A stretch of 64,000 nucleotides of DNA from Segetibacter aerophilus (GCF_007991655.1 NZ_BJYT01000005.1:186001-250000); one strand, 5' to 3'. Shown: positions 27,575-37,356, counted from the first letter of the stretch. Program-made: numbers and translations. Notes: generated by a model from the sequence alone, not told the origin.

Positions 27575-28009
27575 CTATAAAAAACCTATTTTTTCAATAG
27601 CTTTTTGCGGAACAGAAACCTTCTTGTTGGCTGTATAATCGAAACATAACATTCCTGTTTTCACTCTCCCGGCTACTTCCCAGCTTTCACCAACTCTCAC
27701 CTCAATCTTATAAAAAATATCAAAACCTAGCCTATCCATTCCTGCTGCCGCAACTGATATTTGTACCTCATCACCGTATTTCAATTCGCGTTTATATTCA
27801 ATTGCAGCGTCTGCCATAATTAATCCGGCCCCTTCCATATCCAATTCTGAATAACCAAATTGATTAAGGTATTGCTGGCGTGCCTCATGAACCAGCGAAA
27901 GAAACACGTCGTTGCCAACGTGCCCGCCATAGTTCAAATCAGTTATGCGAATCTTTAAAGTAGTAGAAAAACGGAACTCCTGCGGAAGGGAAACTTTGAT
28001 TCTTTCCAT
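27575..28009 (-). CDS. Acyl-CoA thioesterase, hot-dog fold
   Basis: A 144-residue cytoplasmic protein of the 4HBT / YbgC-like type. The signature region is ITDLNYGGHVGNDVFLSLVHEARQQYL, where the Asp-x-Asn-x-x-Gly-His segment and the following helix form the active site, and the later KYGDEVQISV strand is conserved. It probably hydrolyses a short or aromatic acyl-CoA. The substrate cannot be told. The neighbour on the same strand is a small unknown membrane protein gene 47 bases upstream. Confidence 0.85.
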   Translation of the reverse strand: MERIKVSLPQEFRFSTTLKIRITDLNYGGHVGNDVFLSLVHEARQQYLNQFGYSELDMEGAGLIMADAAIEYKRELKYGDEVQISVAAAGMDRLGFDIFYKIEVRVGESWEVAGRVKTGMLCFDYTANKKVSVPQKAIEKIGFL

Positions 28010-28056
28010 GTAATAATGATCTCAGCCCTATTACTAGAAACGAGATAACAAGAGAA

Positions 28057-28380
28057 TTAACGAATAATCCAAAATAACCCGGCCACCAAACCTAAGCCAG
28101 CTACAGACGCTAGATAAAACCTGGATTTTTTGTAGTTAGGCTTATTGCTAAAAGAAGATGCAATTATGTTATTTGCATTACTCCGTCTGTAATCTTGTTC
28201 ATCCAAAATTTTCTCAATCTTATCCCAAACCCGCGCAGGCGGTTCAATCAGCTGTTCTGTCATTGTAGAATTAAACGTTTTGGAGGGAGATATACTTTTT
28301 TTCTGTAAGTTTTCTAAACCCTTTTGATCAAGGTTAGATGGGATACTGTAAAGGTGGCTTTCTAAAGAACTGTTTTTCAT
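28057..28380 (-). CDS. Small single-membrane-helix protein, anti-sigma-like
   Basis: A 107-residue protein that I do not recognise with certainty. The N-terminal two thirds are hydrophilic; EPPARVWDKIEKILDEQD (about residues 46-63) resembles the region before the membrane helix in Bacteroidota anti-sigma-type proteins. The C-terminal end has one hydrophobic helix (about 87-106, YLASVAGLGLVAGLFWII). No sigma factor gene is next to it, and there is no zinc-binding motif in the N-terminal part. It could be an orphan or shortened anti-sigma relative, or simply an unrelated small membrane protein. Confidence 0.6.
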   Translation of the reverse strand: MKNSSLESHLYSIPSNLDQKGLENLQKKSISPSKTFNSTMTEQLIEPPARVWDKIEKILDEQDYRRSNANNIIASSFSNKPNYKKSRFYLASVAGLGLVAGLFWIIR

Positions 28381-28528
28381 AATTCGTTGGTTTTACTCGA
28401 TACCATATTAATTTAACGTTTGTCTCAGGATAACAGCAAACTATAAACTATATAACATAGCAAATGCTTTCTTTATTGTAATGACGGCCCTATTATTCAT
28501 TTGGTTGCAATTTTTTGAAATCTATTCT

Positions 28529-29125
28529 CTAATTGCAACTATTTTTCCCAATTCTGGACAAAAATGAGGCCATTTTTTCTGTTGCTTTTTTCCTATGGCT
28601 GAATTTATTTTTCTCTTCCAATTGCATTTCTGCGAAAGTTTTATCAGCCCCGTTTGGAACAAAAATACTATCATAACCAAAGCCCATATTGCCCTTTTTA
28701 ACTTCTGTAATTACGCCCTCACATACTCCTTCAAAAAAGTGCTCACTGCCGTTAATTATAAGGGAAATAACTGTTCGAAATTGTGCCTTTCTGTTCTGTA
28801 CATCTATCAATGCGTTTAGTAGTTTCTCTATGTTGTCATCTGCACTTTTTCCTTCGCCTGCATATCGGGCACTTTTCACTCCGGGCTCACCATTTAGTGC
28901 ATCTACTTCTAACCCTGTATCTTCACTGAAACAGTTTTTGCTGGTAAGAGCATGTATAGCTTTAGACTTTTCTGCGGCATTTTCTTCTAAAGTGTCAAAT
29001 GGCTCCGGAATGTCTATTTCTATTCCTGCATCCTTCAAAGAAATTACCTTAAACCGACTTCCAACCAGGCTTTTTATTTCCTCAACTTTGTTTTTATTAT
29101 TTGTAGCAAAAATTAAATCTTCCAT
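28529..29125 (-). CDS. rdgB: RdgB/HAM1 non-canonical purine NTP pyrophosphatase
   Basis: A 198-residue enzyme that removes dITP, ITP and XTP from the nucleotide pool by cleaving them to monophosphates. The N-terminal IFATNNKNKVEEIKSLV, the central EDTGLEVDALNGEPGVKSARYAGE and the C-terminal GFGYDSIFVP and EKNKFSHRKKA segments are the standard family blocks. Length is normal. It stands alone on the minus strand with 183 bases before the next gene on that strand. Confidence 0.96.
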   Translation of the reverse strand: MEDLIFATNNKNKVEEIKSLVGSRFKVISLKDAGIEIDIPEPFDTLEENAAEKSKAIHALTSKNCFSEDTGLEVDALNGEPGVKSARYAGEGKSADDNIEKLLNALIDVQNRKAQFRTVISLIINGSEHFFEGVCEGVITEVKKGNMGFGYDSIFVPNGADKTFAEMQLEEKNKFSHRKKATEKMASFLSRIGKNSCN

Positions 29126-29309
29126 GTAGTGGTGATAAATTTTTTATTTAAGAAAACAAGAATTATCAAAAAAGAAAGAATGCAGACTTGATCGCAGAAT
29201 TTTGATTGAGCTTTTATAGTATCAGCACTACATTTAATTTGTCACTGTTGCTTTGCACAAGCTTTGGTAACACAGCACTATTCTTATCGTTTAAATAGTT
29301 AGATTTCTG

Positions 29310-29861
29310 TCAAAGATCAAAAACAACTTTAAGGCTTGTCCATAATTTCGTCTTCAAAAGTTTGCCTTCTGAACCAGCTTTGTTAATAAGGGACAACGAA
29401 GGAGCGACCATAATAGTTGAGCCCGAAAATTTTTGTGCCTGGAAAGCAGGTATCATGAAAGGCAACTTTAGTGCTGATGGCTCAACATCAAACAAAAGAA
29501 TGGTTTTAGAAGTCAATTGCTCTTGCAAGGTATTATAGTCAATCTCCTGCTTTGAAAGGTTTATAATAGCTATATCCGCTAGGTTCAATTGGCAGGCTTT
29601 TAAAATATTGGTTAAAAAGGCAAGGTCTTCTTCCTTCAAAAAAACAGCATCAAGTTGATAGACTATAACTATAACACCTTTTTTATTTTCTCCTAAAAAC
29701 GATATTTTTTGGGTAGTTGCTATCGGCTCCCTCACTTCCAATGATTTTTCTTCTGTCTTGCTGTAGTCAGTATCTGAGTTAAAAGTTTGAAGGTCAACAA
29801 GGCTTCCCTTGTATAATTCTGCAATTAAAAAGTCAGGCAATTGAATCTTTTCTTCACTCAT
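29310..29861 (-). CDS. Unknown soluble protein divergent from ilvE
   Basis: A 183-residue cytoplasmic protein that I cannot assign. It has no signal peptide, membrane helix or cysteine motif. The middle and C-terminal parts alternate beta strands and helices (GVIVIVYQLDAVFL, LADIAIINLS, TILLFDVEP, STIMVAPSLS), suggesting an alpha/beta fold. The 5' end is 63 bases from the divergent ilvE start, so the two genes share a promoter region. Confidence 0.7.
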   Translation of the reverse strand: MSEEKIQLPDFLIAELYKGSLVDLQTFNSDTDYSKTEEKSLEVREPIATTQKISFLGENKKGVIVIVYQLDAVFLKEEDLAFLTNILKACQLNLADIAIINLSKQEIDYNTLQEQLTSKTILLFDVEPSALKLPFMIPAFQAQKFSGSTIMVAPSLSLINKAGSEGKLLKTKLWTSLKVVFDL

Positions 29862-29873
29862 ATTACACCAAAA

Positions 29874-29907
29874 TTTGTTGCCTGTGCAGGCATTTTTCGT
29901 TTCTTTG
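29874..29907 (+). promoter_or_regulatory. Candidate promoter for ilvE
   Basis: TTTG at 29874-29877 and TTTCTTTG at 29900-29907 (one mismatch to TAnnTTTG) are 22 bases apart. The ilvE ATG at 29925 follows after 17 bases, supporting that start over the open frame back to 29841. Confidence 0.45.
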
Positions 29908-29924
29908 CAACAAAATTAATAGTT

Positions 29925-30989
29925 ATGGTTGCAGCTCCCCAGATAAATGTGCAAAAGGCGGAAACGAGTAAGCTTCAGTCTTTTTCTTTCGAAAATTTAC
30001 CCTTTGGAAAATATTTCACAGACCATATGCTTGAAGCGGATTATGAAGATGGTGAGTGGAAAAATATTGAAATTAAACCATATCAACCCCTACTGCTAGA
30101 TCCGTCTACTGCTGCTATACATTATGGTCAGGCAATTTTCGAAGGTATAAAAGCTTATAAAGACAATGAGGGGAATGCTTTTATTTTTCGTCCAATAGAT
30201 AATTACAAGCGCTTCAATATTTCGGCTGAAAGGTTAAGAATGCCGCCAGTTCCAGAGGAAGTTTTTATGGAGGGAATGAGGTTGCTGGTACAGATTGATA
30301 AGAATTGGATACCGAACCAAGACGACCATTCCTTGTACATAAGACCATTTATGTTTTCCACGGAAGCTACGTTAGGAGTGAAGCCTTCCGACTCTTACAA
30401 ATTCATGATTATATTAAGTCCCACTGGTCCTTATTATAGTAAGCCAATGCGTATTTATGTGGAAGAAAAGTTTTCAAGGGCAGCACCAGGAGGAATTGGT
30501 TTCGCAAAAGCAGCTGGAAATTATGCTTCAAGTTTACTTCCTGCGGCCGAAGCACACAAGCTTGGTTACGACCAGGTGTTGTGGACAGATGCTGTTGAAC
30601 ACAAATACGTGCAGGAGATCGGAACAATGAACGTGTTTTTTATAATTGGCAATAAAGCCTATACTCCTGAGCTAACATCAGGAACAATCCTGGCAGGTGT
30701 AACACGCGATAGTGCAATTACTATTTTAAAAGAAATGGGATTTGAGATTATAGAAGATAGAATAAGCATTGATGATGTCATTAAAGCTCACAAAGCTGGT
30801 GAACTAAGGGAAGTTTTTGGTACCGGTACTGCTGCGACTATATCTCCCATAAAGGAATTAAGATATAAAGATTACGTGATGGAGTTTGATGTCTCAAAGT
30901 GGATTGTTTCCCCGGAGTTAAAGAGAAATTTGAATGACATTAGAAATTCAAAAGTTGCAGATCGGTTTGGTTGGATGTTTAGGGTTTAA
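29925..30989 (+). CDS. ilvE: Branched-chain amino acid aminotransferase
   Basis: About 354 residues from the ATG at 29925 (MVAAPQINVQ); the longer frame from 29841 would run through the promoter. This class IV PLP enzyme makes the last step of valine, isoleucine and leucine synthesis. Recognisable are YGQAIFEGIKAY, LYIRPFMF, GFAKAAGNYASSL with the PLP lysine (Lys195), EIGTMNVFF and GTGTAATISP. Fold type and length fit the eukaryote-like BCAT group. The other branched-chain genes lie about 19 kb away on the opposite strand, so ilvE is a separate transcription unit. Confidence 0.95.
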   Translation: MVAAPQINVQKAETSKLQSFSFENLPFGKYFTDHMLEADYEDGEWKNIEIKPYQPLLLDPSTAAIHYGQAIFEGIKAYKDNEGNAFIFRPIDNYKRFNISAERLRMPPVPEEVFMEGMRLLVQIDKNWIPNQDDHSLYIRPFMFSTEATLGVKPSDSYKFMIILSPTGPYYSKPMRIYVEEKFSRAAPGGIGFAKAAGNYASSLLPAAEAHKLGYDQVLWTDAVEHKYVQEIGTMNVFFIIGNKAYTPELTSGTILAGVTRDSAITILKEMGFEIIEDRISIDDVIKAHKAGELREVFGTGTAATISPIKELRYKDYVMEFDVSKWIVSPELKRNLNDIRNSKVADRFGWMFRV

Positions 30990-31153
30990 AAGACTAACTT
31001 TTTTAAGCCCCGAGGTTTGCATGTTTAATTGATAGATTAGAGAAATCGATAAATATTAAAACCGCCAGACTCAAAAAGATATCTTAAAAGAATTGGATAA
31101 TTATTAAGAATAGTAGTGGAATTCGACTGATCCCGAAATTTTTTTATTCTAGT

Positions 31154-31185
31154 TTTGGAATTTCAACTTACCGGGGCTACTTTTG
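31154..31185 (+). promoter_or_regulatory. Promoter of rpsL-rpsG
   Basis: TTTG (31154-31157), a 20-base spacer, then TACTTTTG (31178-31185), an exact TAnnTTTG. The rpsL ATG follows after 26 bases. This is the best promoter match in the window. Confidence 0.75.
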
Positions 31186-31211
31186 CAATCCGAAAAATTT
31201 AAAAGGTAAAG

Positions 31212-31592
31212 ATGCCTACAATACAACAATTAGTAAGAAAAGGTAGAGAAATTATAAAGGCAAAAAGCAAGTCGAGAGCTCTTGATGCTTGTCCTCAGCG
31301 TCGTGGTGTATGTACTAGGGTATATACAACTACTCCTAAAAAACCAAACTCGGCCTTACGGAAAGTAGCGAAGGTGCGTTTGACTAATAAGATTGAGGTT
31401 ATTGCTTACATCCCCGGCGAAGGACACAATTTGCAGGAACACTCTATTGTTCTTATTCGTGGAGGTCGTGTAAAAGACTTGCCTGGTGTACGTTATCACA
31501 TTGTTCGCGGAAGCCTCGATACTGCAGGTGTTAAAGACCGTAAGCAAAGTCGTTCTAAGTACGGTACTAAGAAAGCAAAAGCAAAGAAGTAG
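31212..31592 (+). CDS. rpsL: 30S ribosomal protein S12
   Basis: A 126-residue decoding-centre protein of the small subunit. The conserved loop [18 protein letters not shown] carries Lys43 and Lys44, the positions altered in classic streptomycin-resistant mutants, here in the wild-type state. [10 protein letters not shown] and the C-terminal [13 protein letters not shown] are also typical. It is the first gene of the str operon and is followed by rpsG after 57 bases. Confidence 0.98.
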   Translation: MPTIQQLVRKGREIIKAKSKSRALDACPQRRGVCTRVYTTTPKKPNSALRKVAKVRLTNKIEVIAYIPGEGHNLQEHSIVLIRGGRVKDLPGVRYHIVRGSLDTAGVKDRKQSRSKYGTKKAKAKK

Positions 31593-31649
31593 CCCTAAGT
31601 ATTTAAAATTAAATAAACTAAGCAGCTTGCTGCTATAAAATAAAAGAAC

Positions 31650-32117
31650 ATGCGGAAGACGCAACCTAAAAAAATTCCTTTAGCCCCAGATCCTCGCTTT
31701 AACGATAAGCTGGTTACCCGTTTTGTGAACAACATCATGTGGCAAGGTAAAAAGAGCATTGCTTTGACAATATTCTATGATGCTATTGACAGAGTATCTA
31801 AGCAAACCGGGGAGGATGGTTATGAGATCTGGAAAAGAGCTCTAGCTAATATTACTCCTGGTGTTGAAGTTAGAAGCCGCCGTATAGGTGGTGCAACGTT
31901 CCAAATTCCGTCGGAAGTCCGCCAAGACAGAAAGATTTCATTAAGTATTAAGTGGATGGTGCGTTTTAGTCGCGAAAGAAACGGGCGTAGTATGGCAGAA
32001 AAATTGTCTAACGAGATAATTGCGGCAAGCAAGGGTGAAGGTGGAGCTTTCAAAAAGAAAGAAGACACGCACCGTATGGCAGAAGCAAATAAGGCTTTTT
32101 CTCACTTTAAAGTTTAA
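31650..32117 (+). CDS. rpsG: 30S ribosomal protein S7
   Basis: A 155-residue protein that nucleates assembly of the 30S head and touches tRNA in the E site. Conserved blocks are MRKTQPKKIPLAPDPRF, VTRFVNNIMWQGKKSIA, the beta-hairpin VEVRSRRIGGATFQIP and a C-terminal KEDTHRMAEANKAFSH. A terminator follows 23 bases after the stop. In most bacteria fusA would come next; here a SusC/SusD pair intervenes. Confidence 0.98.
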   Translation: MRKTQPKKIPLAPDPRFNDKLVTRFVNNIMWQGKKSIALTIFYDAIDRVSKQTGEDGYEIWKRALANITPGVEVRSRRIGGATFQIPSEVRQDRKISLSIKWMVRFSRERNGRSMAEKLSNEIIAASKGEGGAFKKKEDTHRMAEANKAFSHFKV

Positions 32118-32140
32118 AACGTTATAACTTAATTTTTTTA

Positions 32141-32165
32141 GCCACCTAAGAGGTGGCTTTTTTTT
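32141..32165 (+). terminator. Terminator after rpsG
   Basis: GCCACCT (32141-32147) pairs with AGGTGGC (32151-32157) around AAG, followed by eight T. It separates rpsL-rpsG from the SusC gene downstream. Confidence 0.93.
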
Positions 32166-32250
32166 GTCCTTTTTTATTTAAAGTTTAACCTATGAAACCT
32201 GTTTTTTGCCGATTTTTTTTGGTTTTAATTGTTTTTTAATATAAAAAAAT

Positions 32251-32282
32251 TTTGTTAATAAGGGTAACAAATATTAGATTTA
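32251..32282 (+). promoter_or_regulatory. Candidate promoter of the second SusC/SusD pair
   Basis: TTTG (32251-32254), a 20-base spacer and TAGATTTA (32275-32282, one mismatch to TAnnTTTG). The SusC ATG is 29 bases downstream. Confidence 0.55.
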
Positions 32283-32311
32283 ATTTTTTTAACGCCAATT
32301 AACTGATTGCT

Positions 32312-35300
32312 ATGCCAAAATTTTTAACTGCTCGCAGTTTTCTAATAACTGCATTTCTCCTCTTTTTTGCTACATCGACGTTTGCGCAACGAACAATAAG
32401 CGGCAAAGTTTTGGGAGCCAATAACGAACCCGTATCTGGTGCAACAGTGTCGGTAAAAGGAACAACTATTGCTACCCAAACAAATGCCGAAGGAACTTTT
32501 ACTCTTTCAGCTCCAAGTGGTCAGTCAACCCTCGTAATCTCTAACGTTGGTTTCGAAAAAACAGAAATAACACCATCGGGTAACGGTATGGTAAATGTTT
32601 CTCTCAAACCATCCAACGTTACACTCACAGAGGTTGTTGTTACAGGATACTCCTCGCAAGCTAAAAAAGACATTACAGGTTCAGTCGCTGTAGTCAACGT
32701 AAAAGAATTGGTTGCTAACCCTGGATCTAACATTCAAAACCTTTTACAGGGTCGTGCTGCCGGTGTTAACGTTGGTACATCTGGTGTTCCTGGTGCAGGA
32801 GCGAATGTAAGAATACATGGTTATAGTACGTTTGGTAACAACGAACCACTGTATGTGGTTGATGGTGCCCGGGTAGGTTCGATTACCGAGCTAAATCCGA
32901 ACGATATTGAAAGCATGCAGGTGTTGAAAGACGCGTCAGCTGCTTCTATTTACGGTTCTGCTGCTGCGGGTGGGGTTATCATTATAACAACAAAAAAAGG
33001 AAAGCTGGGACGAGCTAAAGTGACTTACGATGCTTATTATGGCAATCAGACTTTTAAAAAGCGTTTTGATCTATTAAATACCGCTGAGTATGGACAGTAT
33101 CTTTATTTGTTAGCACTTAATTCAGGAAACGTAGTAAATGGCCAGTTTAAACATGGGCAATATGCCGGTCCTACTGGTATAAGTACTACAGGACCCATAA
33201 TCCCTGACTTCATTTATGCCGGAGGCGGCCTTCCCGGTGGAAAGAGCGGTGGAATATTTGCTGGAGAGGCATCTGCAGATCCTACCAAATACAAACTTGA
33301 TTTATTTGATGTAAACGGTCCTGGAACTTATCAAATTGTTCCTGCAAACAAGGAGGGTACAGACTGGCTTGGCGCTATTCTTCAAGACGCTCCTCAAATG
33401 AATCACCAAATTTCTGTTTCAGGTGCTACAGATAATGCTAATTACCTTTTTGGTCTCGATTATTTCGATCAAAAGGGTATTATATACACGACGAGGTATC
33501 AGCGTATTGCCCTTCGGTCCAATACAAGCTTTGTTATAAAAAACAAAATAAGGGTAGGTGAGAATTTACAAGTAAACTTCACAAATAGATCAGGTGTTCA
33601 AGCGTTTACAAATCAGGATGAAGGCAATCCAATTTCCTTTTCATATCGTCAACAGCCAATTGTTCCTGTCTTTGATATAGCTGGAAACTATGGTGGGGCA
33701 AGGGGCGCCAATTTGGGAAATTCCTCAAACCCCTATGCTAATTTGGACAGACGGAAAGATGGACGTGAAAAAAGGTTAGGGCTTCTTGGAAGCATCTATG
33801 CTGAAGTTGATTTCTTGCGGTATTTTACTTTTAAATCGAATTTGGGTGTTGACTTTGGCAACACGAGCAGCTTCCTTTTTACTCCTCCAATTTATGAGAA
33901 CCCGGAAGGAAGAACAAACATTGCACAGTTTGCTGAAGCGCAAGGATACGGATACCAAGCTACCTGGTACAACACTCTAAATTTCAGAAAGTCATTTAAC
34001 GATGTACATGAGGTAAAAGCGCTATTAGGAACCGAAATAGTTCAAAATCAGGGAAGAAATATAAATGCGAGCGCTTCAGATTTCTTTAGCTTAGACCCTA
34101 ACTTTCAACAGACTGCGTCTTCTCTTAGTCTTACACCATTTGGTTCAAGTAGTCTTTTCAGAAGCAGAAAATACTCTCCTGTTATTGCCCAGGTAAACTA
34201 TGCTTATAAAGACAAGTATTTGGTAAGCGCGTCATACAGACGAGATGGATCATCCGATGCTTTTGGTCCCACTCATCAATTCGGAAATTTTCCTGCTTTT
34301 AGTTTAGGCTGGAGGGTTTCTGAGGAAGGTTTTTTCAAGAATATTAAAGGAATAAACGATTTTAAAATTCGCTTTGGATATGGGGTTTTAGGAAATGATA
34401 ACATCAGCAGTTTTGCTTACCTTAACTTCTTTACAATAGCAAATGATGCAGGTTATCCTATTAATGGAAGCAATACAAGCTACACCCCTGCATTGCGTCA
34501 TCAAACGGTAGCTAATCCTGATATCAAGTGGGAACAAACCGAGACATCTACTTTAGGCTTTGATGCAACTATATTAAATAATAAGCTTGCTATCACTCTA
34601 GATCTTTACAACCGTGAAACAAGAGACCTGCTATTTGAAAAAGAATTAGATGCAAGTATCTATGGAGGATTTATTTCCAGGCAACCAATTAATATTGGAA
34701 ATATGAACAATAAAGGTATAGACCTTTCATTATCATATAGAGGCAATGCTGGAAGGGATTTTAGATACGATTTAAGTACTACTTTTTCTTTATACAAGAA
34801 CAGGGTTGGTAAACTTGCTGATCCCTTTTTTGAGGGTGATAGAACGAGGATTGATCCCTTTAATCGCTCTGTAGAGGGCCAACCTATATCAAGCTTTTTC
34901 GGATATGTGATAGACGGTTTTTTTGACGACGCGGCAGAACTAGCGACACTTACTCAAGCAGGCAAATTTATTGGCGGGTGGAAATACAAAGATCTTTCAG
35001 GTCCCGATGGTAAGCCAGATGGAAAGATAACTCCTGAAGACAGAACTTTTATCGGTAGTCCTCACCCCAAATTCATTATGGGCTTCAACGTTAATATGAG
35101 CTATAAAGGTTTTGACTTCGCAACTTTCCTTTATTGGAAAGCGGGTGGAGAGATAGCTAATTATACTCGTTACTGGACTGATTTTAATACTTTCCAAGGT
35201 GGTAGAACACGTCGTTTATTGTATGAAAGCTGGACTCCGGAAAACCATGATGCTAAGCTTCCAAGAATAACAAGTAATGATGCATCAAGTGGTACTCTAC

Positions 35301-35596
35301 CTGTTAACTATTACATTGAGCCCGGTGGTTATTTAAGGTTACGTAACCTTAGCTTAGGATATACTCTTCCAAAAAAGATAATGGATAGGTTTAGTATTGA
35401 TCGGTTAAGAGTTTATGTACAAGTTCAAAACTTGTTTACTATTACTAAATACACTGGATTAGACCCTGAAATTACTACTGCTAATACTGGACGCAACGAC
35501 TATACAAGAAGGTTTGCAGATAGGAATTTAGGAGTTGATCTTGGTAACTACCCTACCAATAAATCAATAATTTTTGGTATCAACTTGGGCTTTTAA
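32312..35596 (+). CDS. SusC/RagA-type TonB-dependent receptor
   Basis: A complete 1094-residue SusC. Signal peptide ends TSTFAQ (about residue 26), followed by a carboxypeptidase-D-like domain (RTISGKVLGANNEPVSGATVSVKGT), the linker TEVVVTGYSSQAKKDITGSV, a plug with LQGRAAGVNV, NEPLYVVDGA and DASAASIYGSAAAGGVIIITTKKG, and a 22-strand-type barrel with the late SLGYTLPKKIM and VQVQNLFTITKYTGLDPE blocks. It has no long N-terminal extension for anti-sigma signalling. The SusD gene follows after 23 bases. The pair has its own promoter and terminator and sits between rpsG and fusA. Substrate unknown. Confidence 0.95.
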   Translation: MPKFLTARSFLITAFLLFFATSTFAQRTISGKVLGANNEPVSGATVSVKGTTIATQTNAEGTFTLSAPSGQSTLVISNVGFEKTEITPSGNGMVNVSLKPSNVTLTEVVVTGYSSQAKKDITGSVAVVNVKELVANPGSNIQNLLQGRAAGVNVGTSGVPGAGANVRIHGYSTFGNNEPLYVVDGARVGSITELNPNDIESMQVLKDASAASIYGSAAAGGVIIITTKKGKLGRAKVTYDAYYGNQTFKKRFDLLNTAEYGQYLYLLALNSGNVVNGQFKHGQYAGPTGISTTGPIIPDFIYAGGGLPGGKSGGIFAGEASADPTKYKLDLFDVNGPGTYQIVPANKEGTDWLGAILQDAPQMNHQISVSGATDNANYLFGLDYFDQKGIIYTTRYQRIALRSNTSFVIKNKIRVGENLQVNFTNRSGVQAFTNQDEGNPISFSYRQQPIVPVFDIAGNYGGARGANLGNSSNPYANLDRRKDGREKRLGLLGSIYAEVDFLRYFTFKSNLGVDFGNTSSFLFTPPIYENPEGRTNIAQFAEAQGYGYQATWYNTLNFRKSFNDVHEVKALLGTEIVQNQGRNINASASDFFSLDPNFQQTASSLSLTPFGSSSLFRSRKYSPVIAQVNYAYKDKYLVSASYRRDGSSDAFGPTHQFGNFPAFSLGWRVSEEGFFKNIKGINDFKIRFGYGVLGNDNISSFAYLNFFTIANDAGYPINGSNTSYTPALRHQTVANPDIKWEQTETSTLGFDATILNNKLAITLDLYNRETRDLLFEKELDASIYGGFISRQPINIGNMNNKGIDLSLSYRGNAGRDFRYDLSTTFSLYKNRVGKLADPFFEGDRTRIDPFNRSVEGQPISSFFGYVIDGFFDDAAELATLTQAGKFIGGWKYKDLSGPDGKPDGKITPEDRTFIGSPHPKFIMGFNVNMSYKGFDFATFLYWKAGGEIANYTRYWTDFNTFQGGRTRRLLYESWTPENHDAKLPRITSNDASSGTLPVNYYIEPGGYLRLRNLSLGYTLPKKIMDRFSIDRLRVYVQVQNLFTITKYTGLDPEITTANTGRNDYTRRFADRNLGVDLGNYPTNKSIIFGINLGF

Positions 35597-35619
35597 TTAA
35601 AAAACTGAAAAAGAAATTT

Positions 35620-37326
35620 ATGAAATCGAATAAAAGATATTGTTTGATCGCAGGATTGGCATTCCTCATGGTCGGATTCAATTCCTGTAAAAAGGAATTT
35701 CTCGACCCGAAGCCATACGGAAGGTACGCGCCAGAGTTATTACAAAACAAAAAAGGTATTGAAGGAGTGTTGCTTGGAACATACGGTCTTCTTGATGGAC
35801 AGGGAACACCGGGTTCAAGTGGATGGATGGTTGGAGTTACTAATTGGGTGTATGGCGATGTCGCTTCTGATGATGCTTATAAGGGTACCGATGCAGGAGA
35901 CCAGCCACAAATGACTGAAATAGAACTATGGAATACACAGGCTGCCAATACCTATTTTTATTATAAATGGATTTCGATCTATGATGGCGTTGCCAGGGCA
36001 AATGATGTAATTAATCTTGCTAACCAGGTCGCCGTACTTACAGCTGATGAGAAAAAAGATTACATCGCACAAGCAAGGTTCTTAAGAGCGCTTTTTCACT
36101 TTGAGGCTAAACGCATGTGGAACAAGGTGCCTTACATAGATGAGACAGTTACCAAATACGACAACAAAACAGATATTTGGCCCAAGATAGAAGCAGATTG
36201 TAAGTTTGCTTACGATAATCTTTCAGCTACACAACCTCTTGTTGGTAAAGTAAATAAATGGGCAGCAGGTGCCCAACTTGCCAAAGTGCTAATGTATGAG
36301 AAGAAATTTACCGAAGCAAAGGCACTATATGATGTGATCATCAGCCAGGGTGTTACCTCTAACGGTAAGACATATGATTTGCAGAAGGAGTATTGGAAGA
36401 ACTTTGATGTTGCTTTTGAGAATAGCGAAGAGGCAGTTTTTTCGATGCAAGCTGCCGCCAGTGGCACTGTTGCTGCTGCTGCTGAAGCAAGTTATGAGCT
36501 CGCCTACCCTTACGGCGGTGTCTGGGGATGTTGCGGCTTTTACCAGCCGTCACAAAACCTGGTAAACGCGTTTAAAGTAGATGCAAATGGTTTACCTCTT
36601 TTAGATGGCTCTTTCAATAATAGTAATATTAAAAATGATGAGGGTATTACTTCAAACGATCCCTTTACTAATGATGCAACTATTCCAGTCGATCCACGAT
36701 TGGATTGGACTGTTGGAAGAAGAGGTATTCCTTATTACGATTATGGCCCTCATCCCGGAAGAAGCTGGATCCGTGACCAGGTTTATGCTGGTCCTTTCAG
36801 TCCTAAAAAACACGTCAATAAAAATTCTGACATTGGCGGCCTTACTAACATTAACAACTTCAGGCAAACCGCTAAAAATTACAATATTATCAGATTTGCC
36901 GATGTACTGTTAATGGCCGCAGAAGCTGAAATTGAAGTTGGTTCGCTTACAAAAGCTCGCGAATATATAAACCGTGTACGTGCAAGAGCTGCTAATCCGG
37001 GAAGCTTAGTGCCAGGGTCTCCAGCTAATTATCAAATAAAACCATACACAGTACCGTTCGCGGATCAGGCAATGGCAAGACAAGCTGTTCGCTTTGAAAG
37101 AAGACTTGAACTGGCTATGGAAGGCCATCGTTTCTTTGATCTTGTAAGATGGGGCATTGCGCCCGAGGTTTTAAATGCCTATGTAACTAAAGAAAAGGAG
37201 AGAAGAACTTATAAGAATGCGGCCAGTACATTTGCTGCAAAGAATAATTATTTCCCTATTCCTAATAGGCAAATACAGGTTGCGCAGGTTGCCGGCAATC
37301 TACTGGAACAAAATCCTGGTTACTAA
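35620..37326 (+). CDS. SusD/RagB family surface lipoprotein
   Basis: A 568-residue lipoprotein with signal and lipobox (GFNSC, Cys23) followed by KKEFLDPKPYG, the standard start of mature SusD. The helical body includes YIAQARFLRALFHFEAKRMWNKVPYI, which is the classic TPR-like SusD segment, and the C-terminal domain has the hallmark RFERRLELAMEGHRFFDLVRWG. It caps the SusC encoded just upstream. A terminator begins 30 bases after the stop, so the pair is a self-contained operon without attached glycosidase genes, which leaves the substrate open. Confidence 0.95.
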   Translation: MKSNKRYCLIAGLAFLMVGFNSCKKEFLDPKPYGRYAPELLQNKKGIEGVLLGTYGLLDGQGTPGSSGWMVGVTNWVYGDVASDDAYKGTDAGDQPQMTEIELWNTQAANTYFYYKWISIYDGVARANDVINLANQVAVLTADEKKDYIAQARFLRALFHFEAKRMWNKVPYIDETVTKYDNKTDIWPKIEADCKFAYDNLSATQPLVGKVNKWAAGAQLAKVLMYEKKFTEAKALYDVIISQGVTSNGKTYDLQKEYWKNFDVAFENSEEAVFSMQAAASGTVAAAAEASYELAYPYGGVWGCCGFYQPSQNLVNAFKVDANGLPLLDGSFNNSNIKNDEGITSNDPFTNDATIPVDPRLDWTVGRRGIPYYDYGPHPGRSWIRDQVYAGPFSPKKHVNKNSDIGGLTNINNFRQTAKNYNIIRFADVLLMAAEAEIEVGSLTKAREYINRVRARAANPGSLVPGSPANYQIKPYTVPFADQAMARQAVRFERRLELAMEGHRFFDLVRWGIAPEVLNAYVTKEKERRTYKNAASTFAAKNNYFPIPNRQIQVAQVAGNLLEQNPGY

Positions 37327-37356
37327 GGTATCGCTTAGCTACTGCATCATTTAATA

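Noticed and set aside
30990-31211. tRNA or small RNA gene between ilvE and rpsL
   Set aside because: No cloverleaf or terminator could be found by eye; only the rpsL promoter is supported.
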